A DNA stretch of 64,000 nt from Sceloporus undulatus (GCF_019175285.1 NC_056524.1:233856395-233920394), one strand, 5' to 3'. Positions 1 through 13,378 are shown, counted from the first letter of the stretch. A program made the numbers and translations. The notes: generated by a model from the letters alone, not told the origin.

Positions 1-1922
1 TAGTCATTGATTTCCTTTAACCCCTTTAACTTTATCTAATTTCCTTTTAAATCTGTCTAAACTGAATATGAAGGTAGCCTAGTTAAAAAAATATACATAA
101 GGTTATAATAGGTATTTCAAGAAACTCGCCGAATACTGTATATGTAATCCATATTTGATGTAATCAATTTTAAAATTCCCATATGCATATATATGTAAAT
201 TTAAAGGTCTTATTCTGAAATCTCTCCAACAAAACATTTTACCAAAAAATACTACCAAATACTGTAATCAAAGTTCTTTAAGCATTTTATGATTCAGAAA
301 AAAAGATAAAACACAATTACAGTAAACATAAGTAGACCCATCCTATCCATCTGGGGCCCCTGAGAATGTGGGAAAAGGTGGGAGCATCAACTTAACTTAG
401 GGCTGGAAGAAGGAATAAGTCTTTGGTGCTGAAATGAAACGAAATCTGCAGTCCTAAACCTTCTTAACTAATGGCAAGGCTGACTGAACTCAGTGGACTT
501 TTGAGCAGATATGCATTTTGATATATGGAGGAAACATTAGACTGGCCTGTCTGCACATGTTTTTTTTTTCCACAGCTGGGTGTCATTATTTACAAGGCCC
601 TTCAAAATAAGGCAATAATTCATTTGGTAGCGACATTCATTGTAGAAGACTCAGTTAGATGATCTGAGGCTTTACAGGGGTACATGTGCCTGAGATTGGC
701 GTCAAAGATTTTTTTAAAAGAGTATTTTAAATTGGACCTAGGAATATATTTGGAGCCAGTTGAGATGAAGAAATACTAGTTTAATATGTGCAGCCATGGT
801 ACAACTGAATTTCCATACCATTTTTGAGGTCAGCCCTACATACTGTATACAGTAATTCAGTAATCTAAATAAGTGGTTACAAGGACATGGGTCTGAACCA
901 CTTTTGCTGTAATTATAGAAGATAAAGCAGAAACAGGTCATTGAGGAATAATTAAATCAAAATAAAATAAATAGTGACTAGGCTTTAATTCTGTTGGGAT
1001 CAGTAGATGTCTGAGAATCAACTTTTGAAGAGTCATGATCTATTCATTATTCTATTGAAGTAAAATTCATAGTTATGTTGATTGTGTTGGACCACACTCT
1101 TAATCTGTATTATAAACAAGGAGTGCTTCTAATGCAGCATTGATGAATCTTCATCCTTTTGCTTTCAGGACAAGTATTTTAAAACATTTTGCATCTCAGA
1201 AAATTTGGATATGTCTAAACATCTTCACCGGTGTCACTGCTATTTTGTGTACAGTATTTCTTTTGTAGTCCTATACTGCATGCTATTTACAGGCCTCCAA
1301 ACATATATTAAGTTTTATTAATAATTAGTATTATTGTATTGTATTAGTTTATTAATATATATGTTTTATCTAAACACTTATTTTTCAGAATATTTACAAA
1401 TATATCCTCTAATTCATATTTAACATAGATATTAAGTGTTGCATGATTCTGGCATATAATGAGTTGGCTTCAAAGCTAGTTAGAATAGATGCATTGAAAT
1501 CAGTAGGGACATAGGCTAAATGTGTTACCATCATGGATTTCAGTAGATCTGCTTTTTTGTTATTTTTATGGATCCAATCCAGTATTTTTGAAACTGTCTT
1601 CAGTATCTGCTAAGGAGTAATTTTATGTCTTATGTTTTAAAAGATCTGCCTTTTATTGTGCATCTGGATTGCTTTAAGCGTAAGAATCTTTTATGACAGT
1701 GGATCAATACAATTTTTTAAGTGATTCTATATTTAGCCTTATATAAAGTTTTCACAAGATAACCAGTACCTCTTCCTTGGTGGTATTTTACCAGTTGATG
1801 GGAAAGACACCAAAAATGTGGGCCAACAATTTTTCAAAAAAGGTTGGTTGATGGATGAAAATTTTCTATCTGAAACCTGACACTAGTGTTTCTCTCTTCA
1901 TTTGCTACGCTTGCACAAACAG
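1..1922. other. MFF intron, 5' part: nothing recognised
   Basis: AT-rich single-copy-looking sequence upstream of the first MFF exon in the window. I see no exon, RNA gene or clear repeat. Confidence 0.6.
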
Positions 1923-2081
1923 TGTGACACCATCACCTCAACAGGTTCGTGTTTGTCCTCCCCAAATGTTCTCTGAAGATGGATCTAATCTTTACTCTGC
2001 TCGGGGCATTTTGTCGCTTATCCAGTCTTCTACCCGTAGGGCTTACCAGCAAGTCTTGGATGTGCTGGATGAAAATCGCAG
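1923..2081 (+). CDS. MFF: MFF internal coding exon a
   Basis: The acceptor is ...ttgcacaaacag and the donor is AG|gtgact. The first base completes a split codon; the exon then reads VTPSPQQVRVCPPQM through LDVLDENR and ends with two bases of an Arg codon. This is the conserved MFF block with the ARGILSLIQSS segment. The reading frame stays open upstream of the acceptor, but that stretch is intron. Confidence 0.93.
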
Positions 2082-5000
2082 GTGACTGGCCATCACTGAT
2101 TCTGCCCAATTTTCTGATATAATTTTTTTACTTCACTTTCATTTTCCTGTCAATTGGTTTTTATTTCTTTGAATTACATGGGATAAAATTAACATGTTTT
2201 TGCTTTCTTTTTCTTTTGCTGCTTGTGAATAACATTTCCAAAATTCACGTTTCATAGGACTTAGTTGACTTATTTCTTTGGTCAGAGTGAACAAGTAATC
2301 TGTTAAAATTCTCAGCTACCCAGTGGAAATTAAGAACAGGAGAGTATTGTATAGCTAGGAGCATGAAATGTAACAGCTGGGAATATGATAACATTTTGTA
2401 TTTGGGTACTAGAATATTTCAGTTCCAAAATTGTTCAAAGCAACTAGTGTGATCCATTAATATTGGAGGAGAACTAGATGAAGAATGGCAATGGAAAAGA
2501 AATGTACAGAACTTTCATTGCAAAATGTAAGCTGTGTAGTAGCTAAACTGAAAGAAAAGTTAAGGGAGGGTATCTGTATACCTTGTGCATAGGTCCTTCA
2601 GGGTTTTCCAGTCCATTTGCTTGCTCCCTGCCTATTGTGGGTTTACCTGTCTGATCAGACTATAGATTACAAGTCTAAGCATTTTACTGATTTCTTTTAG
2701 TAGAGCGTTTGTAAAATGGTTCTCAAGAATCTCAGCTATAGTAGATGTTTTTGTCCAGATAAAGATACTCTGCAGCCATACTCCTATATTCTACCTCTCT
2801 ATTGGGGTGTTTGAATGAAGGCAACTTAGCAAAAAGTCCTACTTCTAACCTGTAACTATTTCTCATAACACAGAACGTTCAGTATTGGAGTTGAAAGGTA
2901 GAAAATTTTTAGTTTCTTGTTTCTTTCAGAGCAAGTGCAAGAATCGTAGTAGTAGGAACAAACAACCTCAAATACCTTTCTTCTTCAAGTCATTTATACT
3001 AATATTCCAATAACAACAACAACAACAACAAAAAGCACTGCAGAAAATCCAACACAGCTTTCTGTCTTCTTTATCTTCCCCCTCCATGTATTTTTTTAAA
3101 GCTGCTATGTGCCTGAATGAATGTTTTTGTCTTGGCATTCCAAACATAACAGCTTATCTGGAAAAGTTATAATTGATTTTGTTACAATATACTCTCATAA
3201 TAATAACCCTCATGGAGAGTTTTGTAGGGGTTTATTGTGTGCATGCAATACCATATGATCAGGGGCTGTACACTTTTCACTGTCAGCTGGAATTTTATTT
3301 GCATGCCTGTTTTTATTTAAAATATTTGTATCCTGTTTTACATTTTAAAACCATCAGTCTTGCAGATCATAAAACAGTAGTTTGTCATGCACCCAAAGAA
3401 TTTTCAGAAAGAACATACTCAATCATGAATAAAACAATTTAAAGTATTTTAAAAGTTTTTTTAAACACTTGTTCCATCATAACTGAGTACTTCCATTCTT
3501 TAAAATACACCCCCATCCTCTTGTTATGCAAGCAGTAAGGCCCCCTAATGGTGATTTGTCATTATTTCTGGAATTCATTTTAAAAATCTGTCTTGGATGA
3601 AGCTTTTCTAATCTGAATAGGAATGTGAAATTTGGAAAATGTACCATCTGCATGGCTACAGAGTGCTGCTTATTTTAGATTATTTCAAACTGTACTATTG
3701 CTTTTATTGGCCTTCGGAGCACGTTGCCTTAAGTGTAAGGCAAAATATTTCTCATAGTGATTGAATTTTGGTTTTGTTCTGTTCCTTAAAAATTTCCAGT
3801 TTAAGTTATTTCCCCTTTCAGAATATTCTCCCCCACCCATTACTCAATTACTTCATGGTTACTGTAATGAATGCTGATAATTTCTTTGCTTACTCAGTGT
3901 ATTCTAAACTAACTTTCTTCTATTCTGCTATTGCACCTTTCCCTCTGGGAAAATCTGATGAAAATGTTTAGGTAACATCTGGTATAGAGTCAGACTGTGA
4001 AACCCTGGTAAATCTGCCTGTGAGATTGGGCAGAAACAGACCAGCCCAAAGGGGTGGCATGATGCTGCCCTTTTGACTGCCGGATCAAGACCACTGTAAC
4101 CACAAACCGTGGCCCCAATCTGCCTTTTTTCTGGTGCCCTTTCTGCCGCCACCATGGCTTTTCAGTGCTCCTGCAGCATGTAGCATCTAAACGCCACACC
4201 GCTGGAATGCTGAAAAGCTGCTGCCATGTAAACAGCCAGGTGGTTTCACGGCAGCTTCCTACTGGCTTGGGGGTATGCGTCATGCATATGCCATGCCCTG
4301 AAGCCATCAGGAAGCTGGCATATTTTGCCAGTCTGTTTCAACCCATGGTTAGCAAATGTTCTCCACTTAAGGGAACCAAATTATTCCTGTTCATATTAGT
4401 TATCAATTCCTAATGTCATCTAGTTTAAACAATGAATATGGGGCAATTTTTAAAATTCTAATAATCCATTTGATTTGGTATAAGAGAAGTAAAAAACATA
4501 GTAATTCTAACAGTTCAGAAGTATTTTACATTTTTTGTTCGTTAATTGAATTTGGTGTGGAGTACCTACTGCTGGATTTCTGACAACAGAAAAGCAGATT
4601 TCAAAAGAAGTCAGTGGGAACAATTACCTCCCACTGCAGCTTCACATGCATCACCAAAATCAGCTCTGGAAGACTTGAGACCCAAACAGACTTGCTGGAA
4701 AAGCCAGTTTGCAGGTGGATTGGAGGTGTGGCACTTTGATAATGCACGCCTGGAAGCTGCTCTGGGACAAAACAGCAATTAGATGGCAGGAGCCTCAAGC
4801 CACTCTGGGGGCATGGCACTTTGATGATGCACGCTCCTGGAGTGCCTGGAAGCCACCCAGGCAATGTGTTAGGTCTGCTTAAGGTGGCCCAAAACCACCG
4901 CAAAAAGGAGTGGATCTTTTCCACTTCTATCTGGGCCAGCGGTGGAGGGCATATTTAAGACCGCAGCATGTGTTTGCCACGGTCCCAAAGCAACTTCAGT

Positions 5001-6672
5001 GAGTGCAACTTCAAGCTGCCCCTTCATCGCTGTCTTTTTAGGCCCTGGGAAAGCATTGAGAGATCATTTAATAATAATTTGTTTTATTTGAGGCATTGCA
5101 GAGAACATCAGGGGTGAGAGAGGACAATACAGTGATTAGTAGGAACCAACATGAGATTTTCAAGAACAAATGCTGCCAAAGCAACATATTTTTTTTAATG
5201 GGTCACTAGTATAGTAGATCGTGGGAATGCTGAGGATGTCATTTATCTGGATTTCAGCAGAGCATTTGATAAGGTTCCTCCATGATATTTTGCTTAGCAA
5301 ACTGACTAAATATGGGATAGATGGAAGCAACATCGGATGGTTCCAGAATTGATTGGAAGTTGCCCTCAGTCTCCAATGGAATGCCACAGGGTTCTGTCCT
5401 GGGGCTGACACTCTTATACATTTTTATCAGTGATTTAGATAATATGATGGAAGTAATCCTTATCAGATTTGCATATGATACTAACACATTGGAAGATAAA
5501 AACAGAAATTAAAAGTAAAGTCTTTTAATAAGGTTCTCTAGTTTTAGAAAACTAGGCTGAAAATAATAAAATTAAATGCAAAAGAATCAAATGGAATATT
5601 GTACAGTTAGGACAGAAATGCACATTATAGGATGGGGAATACTTGACTAAGAAGTACGCCATGTGAAAAGGACCTTGGGGTTATTATTGATCATAATTTG
5701 AACATGAGCCGGCAGTATGATGCTGTGACAAAGAAGACAAATGCTTTCTTAGCCTGCATTAATATAAGCATAGTTTCCAAGCTGAGGGAACTAATAGTCC
5801 TCCTATATTCTGTGCTGATCAGGCCTCATCTGGTGTACTGCATTCAGTTCTAGGCACTTCATTTTAACAAGGATATAAACAAGTTGGAAACAGGTTCAGG
5901 GAAGGGCAACAAGGATGTAAAGAGCTATGGAAACAAAACATCTGAGGAAAGGTTGAAGGAGCTGCTTATGTTCATCCTGGTGAAGATAAGACTGAGGAGT
6001 GACATGATTGCCCTCTTTAAATACCTCAAGGGCTGTCACAAAGAGGAGGGTGCCGGTTTGTGCTCTGGTGCCTCAAAGGGTACAACTATGTCTAATGGTT
6101 TTAAGTTACAGGATATATTGCAGTTGAAAGTGGTTTGGCAATAGAACCAATTGCCTTGAGAAGTGGTGGGGTCACCTTCTCTAGATGTCTTCAAAAAGAG
6201 GGAGAGAGCCTAAGTCTAGGGGATGTTCTGTCTGGAGAAACTGCATTCAACAGCAGGTTAGACCCAATGGTCCATGGGACCTCTTTCAACTCTGGTTTTA
6301 TGAAAGGAGAAGACAAAAATACCAAAGTCCACCAATTGATTATTGAATTTAGCACATATTTCATCACAGTAAACTGATCATTTTAATATACCTTAGGTTC
6401 TAAATATTTTGTCCTTCCCTGAAATAAATATCACATTGCTAATACTCCCCATTATTGGCATGCAATACTACTACTACTACTACTATTACTACTACTAATA
6501 ATAATAAAGCTAAATAAATACTGCAGCAAATACTACTAGAGAGGCCCCTTCCCCACCACCACTCCCTTTGTGTCGTGTCTTTTTAGATTGTAAGCCTTAG
6601 GGCAGGGAACCGTCCAATTAAAAAGATTGTATGTACAGCGCTGTGTAAATTTACAGCGCTTTATAAATAAAG

Positions 6673-6718
<46 letters not shown>

Positions 6719-9700
6719 GTAATTGCTGTCAGGAAAAGAAGACTATTGACTCCAAGCAATTTATTTCTTCAGTACCAGCCTTCCGGGGGTGGGGGGGGGT
6801 TCTTGGAGTTGAAAGTATTGTAGGAAAGTTGGCTTGCAAAATCACCTGTCATGGATCAAGCAGAAGTTTAGCAGAAGAAAGGCTGAGTGCTCCATTCTGT
6901 CCCTTTCATAGAAATCAAAGAGACTACAAGGGGAGGGAAACCACCTTCCACTCTCAGTATAGAAATCTCTGTGGAGCAAATTGCAGATTTGAGGATACCT
7001 GGATCTTTTGTATGTCAGTGGGATCCTGCATATTTATCTGAAGCCATGGTAAACAGTAGAATTGGTGAGTGGGGAGACCATCAGTTGTTTTTACTTACTG
7101 CAGTTCACTGTGGGGAAATTAAAAGGTGGCTAGACCAATCTACAGGGCTGTTTAGAGTGGCCAGCCAGAAAAAAAAACAAATGTAGAAAGTGGTCTCAGG
7201 CCAGATGTTGGTCCTGCTAGGATCTGGAATCCTGGGTAGTTGTCCAAAGATGCCAAGTACTGATGACTTTCCATCATTTTTCTGCAGGTTTCCAGCAGAG
7301 AAGTAAAATATTGTAGAAAATAGCAATTGTGGTAATATTTACAAGACTAGTTAATAAACTTATACATTTTTCATTTTGAGTGATGTATTGAGAGTATACA
7401 TTTCCATGTCGCCAACAGCCAGGATATCAGAATCCATGGAAAGATCAGAAAACATGTTTCTTCTGTGTTATAAAAAAAAGTTTGTACCACTGCACTTGTT
7501 CACAATATAAATTTATTTCTAATAGACTATAGATGTCCATGACTTCTGTAATGCTAGTTAAAAATGACATTAGGTTAGTTGTGGTGTGTAGTGTTTTTTG
7601 TAGTATTACTTTCTGCCAAGCCAAGTTATGGGATATACTGTGTATATCTTTTGCAGTAAACTACATATTATGTTAAATAACAGATTATTTGAGGACAACA
7701 CTAGCTGTCTGTCAGTACTGTAGATTATAATAATATTTATCATCCTGTACTAACCAAACCACCTCTGAGTATTCCTTGCATAAAAAACCCCTATGTAATT
7801 CACAAGGTCGTGGTAAGTTGACAGGCAACTTGAAGGTCAACACAGCTACCCCTGCATGTTTTCTATACACACAATGAGTTGTAAGACTTCATGGGAAGGT
7901 GACATGTGTATAGTATCTATACTCAGTGATGCACGTTAAGACATCTTGTTAGCAGTGCTATCTCCGTTGGTGTGCTTTTCCTCCGAAAATCTGTGATACT
8001 ATTCCATGAGTACTCATAAAGATGTAGATTTTAGACATTTAATCTGAGACCAGGAATGAAAAGTTTTAGCATGTCCTTAAATTATCATTGGTTTGTATAC
8101 AAGTCTAAGGATTGTCAAAAGTTTAAGGTAAAGAACTCAGAAGAAACTTGAAAATTATATTTAATATACTGTATATACTCGTCTATAAGTCTAAAAGTTT
8201 ATGCCAAAAAATTGGCCCCAAAATCCCAGGTCGACTTACTTACAGGTCACTCTGGAAATATGGAAGCAGCTCTTTCAGATTTCCCCATGTGGTCTGGAGA
8301 GGAGTTTATTTCTCTCTGAAGTCAAACAGAAAGAGTCCTGGGTGATTGAATTTAATGAATCTCACAAGGGAATACAGTTTGTTCCTATTGTGAACATTTG
8401 GTGATTTCTAGTGATAGATATAAAATTTACTTCTAAGACATAATTTACTTCTAAAGGAAGTAAACCTATCCCCATCCTAGGAATCCAGATAATAGAAGAA
8501 AAAGAGGAAATTAACATTCATTACAGAATTCTAGAATCTAGATCAGTGGTTCCCAACCTTTTCTGTGCCTCACACCCCTAGAAAATGTTTGATCAGTGTT
8601 TGAACCCCATACAAAAGTAGTGTCACATTTGATGATGAATTTTTTATTTTTTTATTTTATTCTCTGAAACAGAGACAAGGCATCATACCTTATGTCATAC
8701 CTTGACATAAACCTCAACAAACATATAAAGACTAAAAACTGAACATAGAACATTTTTCTTCCTTCCTGCTTTCGAAAGGGTCTTAGTTCGAACAAAAATA
8801 ATACCTTTTACTTAATTCATTTTCCTTAGTAACTCTATCTTATACAAACATTGTTTCTAATAAAGACTGATGTTTAACACGGTTCTTTCTTTTCCTCTAA
8901 GCTTTAGGTAGTTGTTGGGCTCTAAACATAGTTATTTTGGTTATCCTATTACCGCTTCTTGTAGAACAAGCTTAAAAAGAAAAATTAATTTAATGATCTA
9001 TTATTAATATATACAAATAAATTTTTGTATTGTTTTACATTGATTTCAGGTACTTATTTAACATGCCCCAATCCTTGTCGAATTTTTCTCTTGGTGCATC
9101 CCTTAAAATTAAAGTTAATTTGTCACATTCCATCCACTCATATAATTTCATTTTTCAGTCATGAATATCGGGGATCTCTATTTCCTTCCATTTTCTTGCA
9201 TAGAGAATCCTGGCTGATGAAATCATATAGAATAAATTTTTCTCAAATTTATTTTCATGCTTTTTGTCTATCATTCTTAAAAGGAACAAATTGAGATCTT
9301 TCTTCAGTCTAATTTGCAGAATTTCTATGATAGCTTTGTGTATAGTGAACCAATATTTGTTGGCTTTGTCACAGGTCCACCACATGTGGATCAACGTCCC
9401 TTTTTCTTTTTGACATTTCCGGCATCTGTCAACATTTGACGATGAATTTGATTAAATTCACTCCCACAATAGCAGAACCTTTTTAAGGGCTTTTATTTGG
9501 TCAATCCTAGTTGCCTGTTCAAGCTTGCAATTTATAGTCAGCTAGAGAATAGTCTTTGTTTCTGGAAGCCTACTATAGACTTCAGAATAAGAATCTGATA
9601 GTAGGTTCTGTCACAGATCATCTAGCTGAGAAGGAAATGTACTTCTTATCAGTTTTTTGCATACCTTTTTGAGTTTTGAGGGGACTGGGCCATCTGTGCA

Positions 9701-12700
9701 GTAGATAGTAGACCAGTTTAATGGGATATACGTTGTCAATTTGTTGATAATCAACAGATCATATTTTTGTTTGTGCTTTTATAAAATTAACATTACAAAT
9801 TAGAACAAAAGTAGTTTTATATGGTTGTGAATTATTTCAGTTCTTCTATAGTATATAATTCTCTTCCTGGCTCTCTTGTCCCCTGTACTTACCTTAATAA
9901 GACTCTGTCCCTAACTGAGATGTCTGTTGTAGATACTGTATGCATGCTGAATCATCTCATGAAGAAACTTGAGTTTCGCTGTAAAATAATTATCATAATG
10001 AAATAATAAATGAGTGAAAATTATATAATTTAAAAGAATGTTTGTGGAAGCTTCAATCCGACTATTTTAATAAAAAGGAGAAGTAGATTTTTATGGGTTT
10101 TTCGGGCTACGTGGCCATATTCTAGAAGAGTTTATTCCTAATGTTTTTCTGGCATCTGTGGCTGGCGTCTTCAGAGAATACACTCTTGTAGAACATTGCC
10201 ACGTGGCCTGAAAAACCCACAAAAAACTATTGAAAGGGAAGTATTTATAAAATTCATATTTAGGACAGACCTGTTAAAATAAGTGGAAATCAGGACTAAT
10301 TTAAGCCCCTTGATTTCAGTGGGTCTCCTATGTGACCAAAATTATAAAATGAAACAAACTGTTAAGATATTTTACTTATTAGTACTCACTATTTATAAAA
10401 TAGAATATCTTTTTTTAAAAATAACTTGTACTGATGATACTTCAGTATGATAAAATAGAAATATTTTAATAATCTGACTTCAGATTGTTGTTTTCCCTCT
10501 TCCCCAATTTTCTCCTCCTGCACTATGTGTCCTTTGAACAAACCTTGCCCTAGGCCGGTGTTACGTGGTGGGTCAGCAGCTACCAGTTCCTCTAACCCTC
10601 ATCATGATGCCAGGTAAACTTGAATTTAGTTAGCTGTGATATTTTATATCCAGTTTTCACAGAACTTGATAACAGATTGCCTCTGGATTTACTTACTCAG
10701 TAATAAGTTCCTCTGATTTCACCAGAGTTTATTTCCTTTTAAGATCAGTATATGCATTAGTTCTGCATATTTTGATGTCAAACAGAATTTTTGTTTTCCT
10801 TTATTGGAGCGCTAACTCTCTCCTTGGCTATAAATCTTTAAATCCTTTCACTGGCATTCCTTTTGCATTAAACTATGCCTACTAATTTTTAAGGAACAAA
10901 CCCTAAGCTATAAAAACAATTTATAGAATTCTCATTTATTTTAGCATTTAAGCCAAGAGCCCATTGCAGATTGGAAATCTGTTTCAGACTAACAAATTCT
11001 GCAGGATGCTTTCCCCTGTCTCCTTTCATCTGCTCCCCCCCCCCCCAGTGTCTAGTTGGGTGTCTGTCTAAATTAGAGATTGGAAACATCTAGCCTCCAA
11101 GGTTACGTGTAGCTTCCCTCTGAGCTGTTTTATAGGCCCCCAGCCTTGCCCACACCCCAAAAATACACATGCACAGTTTTCCTAGGCATGTTTTACACCC
11201 AGTTGATCCAGAAAGGCCTTTAATTATCCTCATTGCCCAGGCAGCCCAATAATCAAAATGAGGAAACCCAGCTGTAGCTCATCACAGAACTGTAGCAATG
11301 GAAGTTGGCCCTTGCACCCAGCATACTTGCCCACCTCTGTTTTTATTATACAGAATTAAACTGATTTTTCTTTTCAAGCAATTTGAACTTTTGTTTTCTC
11401 CCTCTCTAAGCTACAGTGAAGAATTAACCCTTTTCCTGTTCCACCTGAGAAAATGCATTATGACTATGAAGGCAATGCTTAGGCATTGTTTTGTTTTATT
11501 TTTGAAGTATACCTGCAGTGATTTACAAAAGGAGAATAGCTAGAAGATTTTCATTGTGCATGCCCTGTACATTGCCCCAGTACATCTTTCCCTGACCTTT
11601 TCATAGATTTCGTATCCACATATAATCATATTCCATGTATCATTTCCATCTCACCAAGTCTCCATTATGCTAGCTGTATTTATATTAGAAAGAACTCCCA
11701 AATCCCTCAACTTGGTTTGAAGGCTACTTAGCATTAAAACTGAAAAGTCTGGAAGTCCCTATGTTCGTGGCATGTGTATTTTCCCTGTTGACTTTGATTG
11801 GCTTTCATGTTCTTCTGTATGCTTGTGGCCTATTTCTACTCCATTCATTGAATGATTCATACTATTTTCATTTTTATACTGTAAAGATGAATCATGCCAA
11901 AGTATAAGCTCCCAGTTCCTATTAGCTTCCTCCAGAGTTGTTTCAAAATCTACTTCACCATAGTTTGATGCAAAATACAAACATTTTTGTTGTGCTGTGG
12001 TTCAAATAGAACCTATCCATTTTGGACAGGTCTAGCTTGTTCCAAAAGCATTCTGCAGTTTACACAAATACAAATAATATTTTAGTTTAAATGGACCCTG
12101 TGAAAGAGATGGAGAATTCCACCAAGAATATATTTAATGTAATAAGTAAGTCAGTGTATAAATGAATGACTGTTGGGGTAAGTAAGACCATCTTCACACT
12201 ACTTAAAGAAAAGGAGTTTCCATAAACGAGTTATGCAAAATAACTCATGCAGCACTAGCAATATTTTTCTTGGGATTCAATAAGGCCTTTATTTGTACTT
12301 AAACAGTCTTGTGAGCACACAAGATCACTGACTAATTTTGCTTTTCCAGTTTCATTTCTTCAAAATAAATTTAATATTACTGTACTGTGAATATTCTGGT
12401 GGCATCCAGGAGTTCCTTTTTAAAGGCTGCAAGAAGTGATGGGTGGGTACCCCATTGTATGCACAGAACATTAGCCTCTAGGGGCATCTAATTTTCCCTG
12501 TATATATGATTCACTGAGGTATATTTGCCTTTTTCATCTCATAGATATGCCCTGTCAAATATGGATACGTCATTTGAAGGAACACCAGAAGATATGACGG
12601 TTGTGGATGCTGCTTCTTTAAGACGACAGGTATCTAAATTGTTTCTTCCATTATAGTGACTAATACTGTACACTTCTTTCAAGAAGTATAATAAATGCTG

Positions 12701-13378
12701 TACTTACCAACATAATACATGTGAAATGCAGGGGAGACCAAAGTAAATTTGCGCTATTTGGAAATGAAAATACAACCCTTTTCTCTCTGTGTCTCTCAAC
12801 ACTGGCATTCTCAGTACCTAATGCATATTGATAAAATATATGGACTGAAGCACATTCATGATTGAAGGGAAAGGAACTGAGAAATGATACCCATTTGGAA
12901 GGAGCATTGCCATGGCCGAAGGATGATCAAAATCAGAAGTAAAAAGTATAGTTAACAGCTGATACTCATCTGTCAGTTCATAAACGTATGCATAGGTATA
13001 CACAACAGAGGTGTAAAGGATGAGGAATAAACAACCAGGATTCAAAAATCTAGGTGTTTGGCATCATGAGAGCTGCCTATTGAAAATAAGTCTTTTATTA
13101 GGAGTGTTAACAGTGCTGAAGGTTTCCATTAGTAGAGTCCCACAGCAGACCCTCTTATGATCATGTGAACCTAGAATAGGCTAGACTTGAAACAATTAAT
13201 AAACTTTGTGCTGAGCATTAAAGATTAAAATACTTTTCTGTTTTAGATAATCAAACTTAACCGCCGTCTACAACTTCTGGAAGAAGAAAACAAAGAGCGT
13301 GCTAAAAGAGAAATGATCATGTATTCAATTACTGTAGCTTTCTGGCTGCTAAATAGTTGGCTTTGGTTTCGGCGCTAG
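1923..13378 (+). CDS. MFF: MFF, mitochondrial fission factor (3' half, four coding exons)
   Basis: The exons are 1923-2081, 10554-10613, 12545-12629 and 13247-13378. All have AG/GT borders and compatible phases, and together encode about 144 C-terminal residues; the 5' exons lie upstream of the window. The protein matches vertebrate MFF: a motif containing RVCPPQM, then RGILSLIQSSTRRAYQQ, then VVDAASLRRQ, a leucine-rich coiled coil (NRRLQLLEEENKERAKRE), and a C-terminal hydrophobic anchor ending in NSWLWFRR and a TAG stop. MFF is known as a tail-anchored outer mitochondrial and peroxisomal membrane protein that recruits the dynamin-like GTPase DRP1 for fission. The anchor and coiled coil are intact, and no frameshift is seen. 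The large intron between the first two exons (8.5 kb) may hold alternatively spliced cassette exons, as in other vertebrates, but I could not identify any. Confidence 0.95.
2082..4027. other. MFF intron: nothing recognised apart from a short (CAA)n
   Basis: Ordinary AT-rich intron. A short (CAA)n run lies near 3011-3031. Short open frames in this stretch show no family resemblance. Confidence 0.55.
4028..5040. repeat. GC-rich repeat fragments, related to the elements at 52.7 kb and 54.2 kb
   Basis: The start (cagaaacagaccagcccaaa and ggggtggc) resembles the left end of the copy near 54217. A second part, 4540-5040, holds an imperfect internal direct repeat: the phrase 'tggcactttgatgatgcacg' recurs near 4730 and 4810. 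It is probably one or two old copies of a non-autonomous DNA element. Ends are unclear. Confidence 0.4.
5085..6315 (+). mobile_element. Old CR1-clade LINE fragment
   Basis: Degraded reverse-transcriptase reading on the + strand: DVIYLDFSRAFDKVPP near 5236-5282, then MPQGSVLGLTLLYIF near 5380 and DLDNMMEV. Further on are pieces matching the CR1 C-terminal region (SEERLKELLMF, MIALFKYLKGCHKEEGAGL) and a 3' end with the characteristic 'agacccaatggtccatggga' phrase near 6260. Many frame breaks; much older than the CR1 copies at 38 kb and 55 kb. Confidence 0.8.
6540..6716 (+). repeat. Retroposon tail with (AAT)n microsatellite
   Basis: The phrase 'attgtaagccttagggcagg', then 'tacagcgctgtgtaaattta' and an (AAT)n tract. 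A reverse-strand relative lies at about 39595-39760, so this is a dispersed retroposon 3' end. The family was not resolved (L2/CR1-related SINE or LINE tail). Confidence 0.5.
6720..8540. other. MFF intron: no gene; one MITE-like scrap near 8160
   Basis: Mostly unremarkable AT-rich intron. Around 8165-8250 the text 'tgtatatactcgtctataag' resembles the left end of a related piece at 45505, suggesting a short non-autonomous element. Nothing else was recognised. Confidence 0.4.
8545..8640 (+). mobile_element. hAT-like terminal fragment
   Basis: It begins 'cagtggttcccaaccttttc', a typical hAT (Charlie-type) terminal inverted repeat. No matching right end was found, so it looks truncated, possibly by the L1 piece that follows. 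Confidence 0.5.
8700..9760 (-). mobile_element. L1 LINE fragment, ORF2 C-terminal region
   Basis: On the minus strand, 9155-9394 encodes MIHMWWTCDKANKYWFTIHK followed by ARILYARKWKEIEIPD, the typical L1 ORF2 C-terminal pattern (HMWWxC then ARxLxAxxWK). Outer limits are approximate. A second L1 piece of the same orientation is at 47.7-48.2 kb. Confidence 0.7.
10091..10245. mobile_element. Penelope-like element end fragment, inverted arrangement
   Basis: The left side 'gggtttttcgggctacgtgg' and right side 'ccacgtggcctgaaaaaccc' are inverted copies of the sequence found at the ends of squamate Penelope-like elements. Between them, on the minus strand, is a decayed hammerhead-ribozyme-like core: CTGAAGA at 10174-10168, stem GCCAGC/loop, then AAAAAC where GAAAC is expected. 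Confidence 0.55.
10554..10613 (+). CDS. MFF: MFF internal coding exon b (60 bp)
   Basis: The acceptor is ttgccctag and the donor is gccag|gtaaac. It encodes PVLRGGSAATSSSNPHHDA, matching the human block PVLRGGSAAATSNPHHD. Split Arg codons lie at both ends, so the phase agrees with both neighbours. Confidence 0.92.
10614..12544. other. MFF intron: nothing recognised
   Basis: AT-rich intron with a poly(C) run near 11036-11047. A GC-richer patch around 11090-11290 may be a decayed repeat, but I cannot name it. Confidence 0.5.
12545..12629 (+). CDS. MFF: MFF internal coding exon c (85 bp)
   Basis: The acceptor is catctcatag and the donor is cgacag|gtatct. It encodes YALSNMDTSFEGTPEDM then TVVDAASLRRQ, which leads into the coiled coil. 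Human has YGISNIDTTIEGTSDDL here. Confidence 0.94.
13247..13378 (+). CDS. MFF: MFF terminal coding exon (coiled coil and tail anchor)
   Basis: The acceptor is tctgttttag; 44 codons include the TAG stop. It starts IIKLNRRLQ, runs through the coiled coil, and ends in the membrane segment (SITVAFWLLNSWLW) followed by FRR. This is the most conserved part of MFF and looks fully intact. Confidence 0.96.
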   Translation: MIKLNRRLQLLEEENKERAKREMIMYSITVAFWLLNSWLWFRR

